Source: Acidobacteriota bacterium
Lineage (GTDB): Bacteria > Acidobacteriota > Blastocatellia > Pyrinomonadales > Pyrinomonadaceae
Assembly: GCA_018269075.1 (NCBI GenBank)
Contig: JAFDVJ010000095.1
Span: 1-36,377 of the forward strand
Reading direction: 5' to 3'
DNA: 36,377 nt
In this document: positions 33,601 to 36,377 of the stretch, piece by piece
Numbering within the stretch: the first letter of the stretch is position 1
Layout: each line of letters opens with the position of its first letter
The notes under the pieces: model-generated
Databases searched by the model: none
Seen by the model: only the letters and a program-made list of their open reading frames with translations
What the model was told of the DNA's origin: nothing
Translations under genes and position numbers: made by a program

Positions 33601-33790
33601 GTGTGATGGCGCTGATCTGACTCGGCGCGCCGTCTTTAGCCGTCCAGGCCGTATGGTAAAACTGATTGATGGCGCGGTTTCGGTCGAGCCCGCTAACCGC
33701 GGCGCAGAGTATAATGCCGGCGAGGGATATGAAAAAAGCCTCCCCCAAAAACCTCCGGAATGTTTTAATCGGATTTTTAGCCGTATTCAT
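30671..33790 (-). CDS. Hybrid-propeller sensor histidine kinase (Reg_prop / Y_Y_Y / HisKA_3)
   Basis: The 1039-residue kinase has an N-terminal hydrophobic segment (about 18-36). A periplasmic beta-propeller follows, with repeated Reg_prop blades (for example ITQTEDGFLWIGS and GNIWFVTVAGLDRF). Then come a Y_Y_Y domain (KYRLEGSEKEWHDAG), one membrane helix near 760-780, and a cytoplasmic HisKA_3 dimer domain with the phospho-His in AQDLHDTLLQG (near 813). The HATPase has REALTNAFRHSGA and DNGRGIDP. It resembles the two-component sensors of Bacteroidetes/Acidobacteria that often detect polysaccharide or redox cues. I chose the second ATG (33790), which has gagg five bases ahead. The NarL-type regulator gene 1 kb upstream on the other strand is its likely partner. 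Confidence 0.9.
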   Translation of the reverse strand: MNTAKNPIKTFRRFLGEAFFISLAGIILCAAVSGLDRNRAINQFYHTAWTAKDGAPSQISAITQTEDGFLWIGSALGLFRFDGVTFEQYVPPDGTKLPSYNIYSLLATPDGGLWISFRPSGLGFLKDGQLKLYTRPKEIPKKQVSCFARTPDGRIWAGSGSGLSLFNGAGWDDIGADWNFQSDSVRKMFTDRSGTLWICKGGKIFYLPPGSKTFQALENEISETDFHFAQAKDDRLWVSKNRETIYPENRPGPASSTKNPTIKTLAFEFLFDRDGSLWIAGGDEVKRIRYPEQLETETLTKNDSRIELFKEKDGLSSNTVGKVFEDREGNIWFVTVAGLDRFRYSPIVPVALDSPLKNLTLVAGSGGDVWAGSAMAINCYLRLRDGQPEMAMAAPADRYAASVYKADDGTLWWGTRGGILRQQNSDFKFYPQPKEMETDWMWEVIRAGSDGGLWVNFGDEGLIYFKDGVWERRKPPDGLPDRGPSASFEDERKRIWLGYTENRVYILDGERVRGFSSADGIEIGRIKVIRGRGGNFWFGGETGLAFFKDDRFYTVKADGKPFGAVSGIIAAANGDVWLNEIHGIVNIPADEIRRLNEDPEHPVKYRLFDFQDNLPGAPQMNYTVSTAVEATDGRLYFATDNGLAMIDPSRLEKNAFAPPVVVKSVIADEKPYQVAANTVFPAGTANLQINYTATSLSIPERVAFKYRLEGSEKEWHDAGNRREAFFTNLGPGKYRFRVIAANNDGVWNEQGAVLEFEVLPRFYQTDWFMLVFFAAVGVLGWIIYQWRVRQVKSRLHLLYEERLSERTRIAQDLHDTLLQGFLGTTMRLQAISNMLPEKPESAKDKLDDVLDQVDDVLEEGRRGIWNIRGSAVPDNDLERALTLVGEDLSTTYRADLTVTIGGENRPIDPLVRDDVYRIGREALTNAFRHSGATKIEVGVEYATRFLRISVRDNGRGIDPDFLDAGREGHMGLPGMRDFAEKIGAELKIWSRSEGGTEVELIVPHHIAYKRKSSGGLLNRLGSLFGRKKSLNSRTDTPEK

Positions 33791-34154
33791 CATTACCTCA
33801 ATCAATTAAAGCAATAATTCCGGTTTCCAAAGCACGAAAGTCCGGAAAATGACTCCGAAATGTTCATCGTGGGACACAGAAAAAATCCCGCCGGACGATC
33901 GACTGAAAAGAAATTGAAACTAATTTGAGCGGTACGGCTTTCATCGCTCGCCGCGCTGCGCCTAAAAAGCAGTAAAGATCAGAACTATAAATCTAAAAAA
34001 ACAAACACTGCGCCCGATGCATTATAATCCAAGCGATCTCCAAACTTTAACCAACCGGTTTCAAGCGATGCGCCATAATCCGGTTCCCGTTTATTTCTTA
34101 GGATATTTCGGAGACAGTTGGAAAAGCGGATCATTTTGCGCCGACGATCGATTT
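33791..34154. other. Intergenic region upstream of the sensor kinase
   Basis: I see no gene or clear repeat in these 364 bases. It is moderately AT-rich and likely contains the kinase promoter on the minus strand. A plus-strand frame at 34017-34367 overlaps the small gene in antisense and is not supported. Confidence 0.5.
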
Positions 34155-34361
34155 TTAGCCGCAGTATTCCGCCTCTTTCCCGAACAACGATTTAATCGCC
34201 CGTCTTTCGTTCTCGCGCTTTTGCCGCAATTCGACAATCCAGGATTTAACCGTCGTCGCGGTCGCGGCTTGCGCGTCCGCTTTTTTCAATTCATCGACGC
34301 CTTCCGGAACCGACTTTGCAATTTGTTTGCGATCAACCCGTTTGATGACTCTCACATTCAT
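34155..34361 (-). CDS. Small unknown protein (68 residues)
   Basis: The ATG at 34361 has a ggag site about 9 bases ahead. The protein begins MNVRVIKRVDRKQIAKSVPEG, then DELKKADAQAATATTVKSW, and ends with a charged helix ahead of LFGKEAEYCG. It is soluble, helical and highly charged. I do not recognise the family. It lies between the kinase and regulator genes, on the kinase strand. Support is the ribosome site and composition; the opposite-strand frame is less likely. Confidence 0.6.
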   Translation of the reverse strand: MNVRVIKRVDRKQIAKSVPEGVDELKKADAQAATATTVKSWIVELRQKRENERRAIKSLFGKEAEYCG

Positions 34362-34779
34362 AAATAATTTTCTCCATTAGAAATGTTTGTTTAAGATCGA
34401 ATCAATTCTCATTCCCAAAACGGGCGGATTGTATTTTGGGAGGATAACTCATTTGAATCAAAACGTTTTTGGCCGATCGAACCGGTTTTCAGCCAGGCGG
34501 GTAAAAGCCGGATTGACGTTATTACATTATCTTAGCGTCGGTATTTCGTCGCGGGTTAGCGGTTTTTCGTTTCGGAGCCGGCGGCGAAGAAAAATTCGCG
34601 CTCTGTGACAGCGGAATCGGCTCTCATAGAAAAATTTGTATTTTTTGCGTTAGACTGTTAAGTACACTTTCAGATTTTTGCGGCATCGGAAAGCTTTTCT
34701 TCGGTCTTTCAGGATTTTCTCCGATTATCTAATCGATCGGAACGATTTTTGCTCGCGATAAAAACTAAGGAGGCGAAAA
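34362..34779. other. Intergenic region upstream of the regulator
   Basis: No gene is seen in these 418 bases. It separates the divergent small gene and the response regulator. A GTCGGTATTTCG motif at 34535-34550 is related to the ends of the REP-like repeat. Promoters for both genes must be here; I see no firm -35/-10 pair. Confidence 0.5.
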
Positions 34780-35412
34780 ATGAGCGAACAGACCGGACAG
34801 ATTCGCGTTTTGAGCGTTGACGACCATCCGCTTCTGCGCGAGGGGCTCGGAGCGATTATCGGCAGCCAGAGCGATATGACGCTCGTTGCGGAAGCGTCGA
34901 GCGGTACGGACGGCATCGAACAATTTCGCAAACATCTGCCGGACGTTACTCTGATGGATTTGCGGCTTCCGGATATGAGCGGCATCGACGCCGTGCTCGC
35001 TATCTTAAGCGAATTCCCGAAAGCGCGAATCATTATCTTAACGACGTTTGAAGGCGACGCGGAAGTCGGTCGGGCGCTCGCCGCGGGCGCCAAAGGCTAT
35101 CTTTTAAAAAGCATGGTGCGCAAAGAGCTGCTCGACGTCATCCGGATCGTTCACGCGGGGAAAACGCGGCTTTCTGCGGAAATCGCCGAACAGATCGCCG
35201 AACATTACGGCGACGATTTATTGACGAGCCGCGAAATCGAGGTCTTGAAGTTGGCGGCGACCGGACACCGAAACAAACAGATCGCCCACAAACTCGACAT
35301 CTCGGAAGAAACCGTCAAATTCCACATTAAGAACACTCTTTCCAAACTCGAAGCCAATGACCGCACCCACGCGGTCACGATCGCCGTCAAGCGCGGGATT
35401 ATCCAAATCTAA
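34780..35412 (+). CDS. NarL/FixJ-family response regulator
   Basis: The 210-residue protein has a receiver domain (about 8-122) with acidic pair D14/D15, the phospho-acceptor D60 in LMDLRLPDMSG, T91/T92 in ILTT and K110 in KGYLLKS. A LuxR-type HTH follows (about 145-205) with LTSREIEVLKLAATGHRNKQIAHKL and ISEETVKFHIKNTLSKL. An aaggagg site before the ATG is strong. With the HisKA_3 kinase nearby, it probably forms one two-component pair. Targets are not known; the DoxX-like and sigma-54 genes downstream are candidates only by position. Confidence 0.92.
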   Translation: MSEQTGQIRVLSVDDHPLLREGLGAIIGSQSDMTLVAEASSGTDGIEQFRKHLPDVTLMDLRLPDMSGIDAVLAILSEFPKARIIILTTFEGDAEVGRALAAGAKGYLLKSMVRKELLDVIRIVHAGKTRLSAEIAEQIAEHYGDDLLTSREIEVLKLAATGHRNKQIAHKLDISEETVKFHIKNTLSKLEANDRTHAVTIAVKRGIIQI

Positions 35413-35555
35413 ATACCGAACCGAAACCCGTTACCCTTTAACCTTACCTCCCCTAAAGAGTAGTCTCTCCGATACCCTGTTTAGTGATTTTAGCTCGCCG
35501 AAAAACGTTTATCATCATATTGGTCGAAAAACTTCTTAACGATTTCCTATTAATA

Positions 35556-36020
35556 ATGAGGACGATTTTGCGTAAAAATTACACAACGTTTCCCGACGGC
35601 ATAACCGGTGTCGGGCTGCTGCTCTTAAGAATCGCCGCCGGGGTCGCGACGATTCTTTACGGCGGCATTCTTCTGATGAGCCTCGATTCGGTCAAGCACT
35701 CTCAATATTCGTACTTGAGCTGCCTCGTTTTGAGTCTGGCGCTGATTTTCGGCGGCGGACTGCTGATTCTGGGGGGCATAATGCCTTTTGCGGCCATCGG
35801 AATTGCCGTTTGTATGGTCATCGAAGTGTATTTCAGGTTCGTCCGGATGAGTCCCCTTCAGGTGAACGGATTCGGCTTGACCGGACTGCTTTTGTTATTG
35901 AGCATTTTGATTGCCCTCGCGCTTTTGGGACCCGGCGCCTATTCGATCGACGCACGGCTTTTCGGGAGGAGAAGGATTTTCATTCCGGCGTCAAAAAAGG
36001 AAGACCAGCAGCAATTATGA
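35556..36020 (+). CDS. DoxX-like membrane protein
   Basis: A 154-residue protein with four hydrophobic helices (about 18-42, 50-72, 74-92 and 104-125 by eye). It ends in GPGAYSIDARLFGRRRI, a signature seen in putative DoxX-family proteins. DoxX-like proteins are linked to thiosulfate/quinone or redox handling in some organisms; the function is not proven here. A GTG at 35484 would add 24 residues that look non-conserved, so I prefer the ATG at 35556 although no ribosome site is clear. The gene follows the response regulator on the same strand after a 143-base gap. Confidence 0.75.
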   Translation: MRTILRKNYTTFPDGITGVGLLLLRIAAGVATILYGGILLMSLDSVKHSQYSYLSCLVLSLALIFGGGLLILGGIMPFAAIGIAVCMVIEVYFRFVRMSPLQVNGFGLTGLLLLLSILIALALLGPGAYSIDARLFGRRRIFIPASKKEDQQQL

Positions 36021-36131
36021 GTTAAGAAAATATTTTACCAACATAAAATGTAAAGGCTGAAAACAAGGGGCTTAAGAGGAATTGGTTCAGCATTAAGGTT
36101 AATTTTGTTTGTGAAAAGATGGAGAAGTATT

Positions 36132-36377
36132 ATGTCGGCAAGAATGCAAATAAATGAGTTTAACAGCGATTTTTATAGTCCGGAAGTCAGAATCGGCAGC
36201 GCGAGCGGCGGCACTGCTTTCGCCCAAAAAACTTTTACTCCTGAATCAAAATTTACCGAAATCGTCGGCGTCAGCGCGCCGCTCAAAAGGCTGCTTCAAT
36301 TAATCGAACAAGTCGCACCGACCGACGCGACCGTGCTGATTATGGGCGAAACCGGAACGGGAAAGGAACTCGTCGCC
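36132..36377 (+). CDS. Sigma-54-dependent activator, N-terminal part (cut by window end)
   Basis: An open frame starts at the ATG at 36132, with ggagaag about 5-11 bases ahead, and runs off the window after 82 codons. After about 45 variable residues it reads FTEIVGVSAPLKRLLQLIEQVAPTDATVLIMGETGTGKELVA. This is the start of the sigma-54 interaction AAA+ domain, with Walker A GETGTGKE. There is no receiver domain ahead of the AAA+ domain; the short N-terminal region could sense a signal by another route. It is probably an enhancer-binding protein. The C-terminal HTH lies outside the window. Confidence 0.85.
   Translation, partial: MSARMQINEFNSDFYSPEVRIGSASGGTAFAQKTFTPESKFTEIVGVSAPLKRLLQLIEQVAPTDATVLIMGETGTGKELVA

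Noticed and set aside
34017..34367. 116-codon plus-strand ORF
   Set aside because: It is antisense to the small minus-strand gene, which has a ribosome site; the peptide is Phe/Arg-rich without a motif.

Overview
The window looks like chromosomal DNA of a GC-rich Gram-negative heterotroph. Acidobacteriota, probably Blastocatellia or Pyrinomonadaceae, is my best guess. It rests on the gene mix (secreted serine hydrolase with DUF3471-like repeats, M1 peptidase, bactofilin, a beta-propeller histidine kinase with a NarL-type regulator), the codon bias and the intergenic heptamer and hairpin repeats. No marker gene is present, so this is inference. I saw no rRNA, tRNA, CRISPR array, riboswitch or phage structural gene.

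Bases 1-14100 read as ordinary housekeeping and cell-envelope sequence: a secreted protein of unknown function, a DUF2156 aminoacyl-lipid-transferase-like protein, a DUF2461 protein, a large secreted serine hydrolase, TtcA (tRNA 2-thiocytidine synthesis), an M1 aminopeptidase, a bactofilin, a 54-residue DUF2256 zinc protein placed head to head with a cysteine-poor arginyltransferase-like gene, a VOC protein, a class II photolyase and a phosphodiester glycosidase-like protein.

Bases 14125-25918 are bounded by two direct copies of a roughly 270-bp element. Each copy has 18-bp terminal inverted repeats, an internal hairpin and no coding capacity, so it looks like a MITE. Between them lie a MocR-type regulator divergent from a rhodanese/ATP-grasp pair, an IS5-type element with a split transposase reading frame that abuts the ATP-grasp gene, a DJ-1/PfpI plus F420-type dehydrogenase pair with a divergent HxlR regulator, an unusual HTH/four-zinc-ribbon protein touching a decayed serine resolvase, an SDR plus metallo-beta-lactamase-fold pair, and a nucleoside deaminase overlapping a remnant of a flavin-binding protein. 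This segment shows the most gene decay and rearrangement.

Bases 25964-36377 read as a stress and signalling region. It has an alpha/beta hydrolase fused to a DUF6130-like domain, a chloroperoxidase-type hydrolase, a DUF302 protein, a Dps ferritin with all expected ferroxidase ligands, a 1039-residue sensor kinase, a small unknown protein, a NarL-family regulator, a DoxX-like membrane protein and the start of a sigma-54 activator cut by the window edge. A 37-bp REP-like repeat occurs three times between these genes.

The best leads are the MITE family and the segment it flanks, the zinc-ribbon protein next to the resolvase remnant, the DUF2256/arginyltransferase-like divergent pair near a photolyase, the MocR/rhodanese/ATP-grasp unit, and the REP-like repeats. 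I see no single complete new system that the sequence alone proves.
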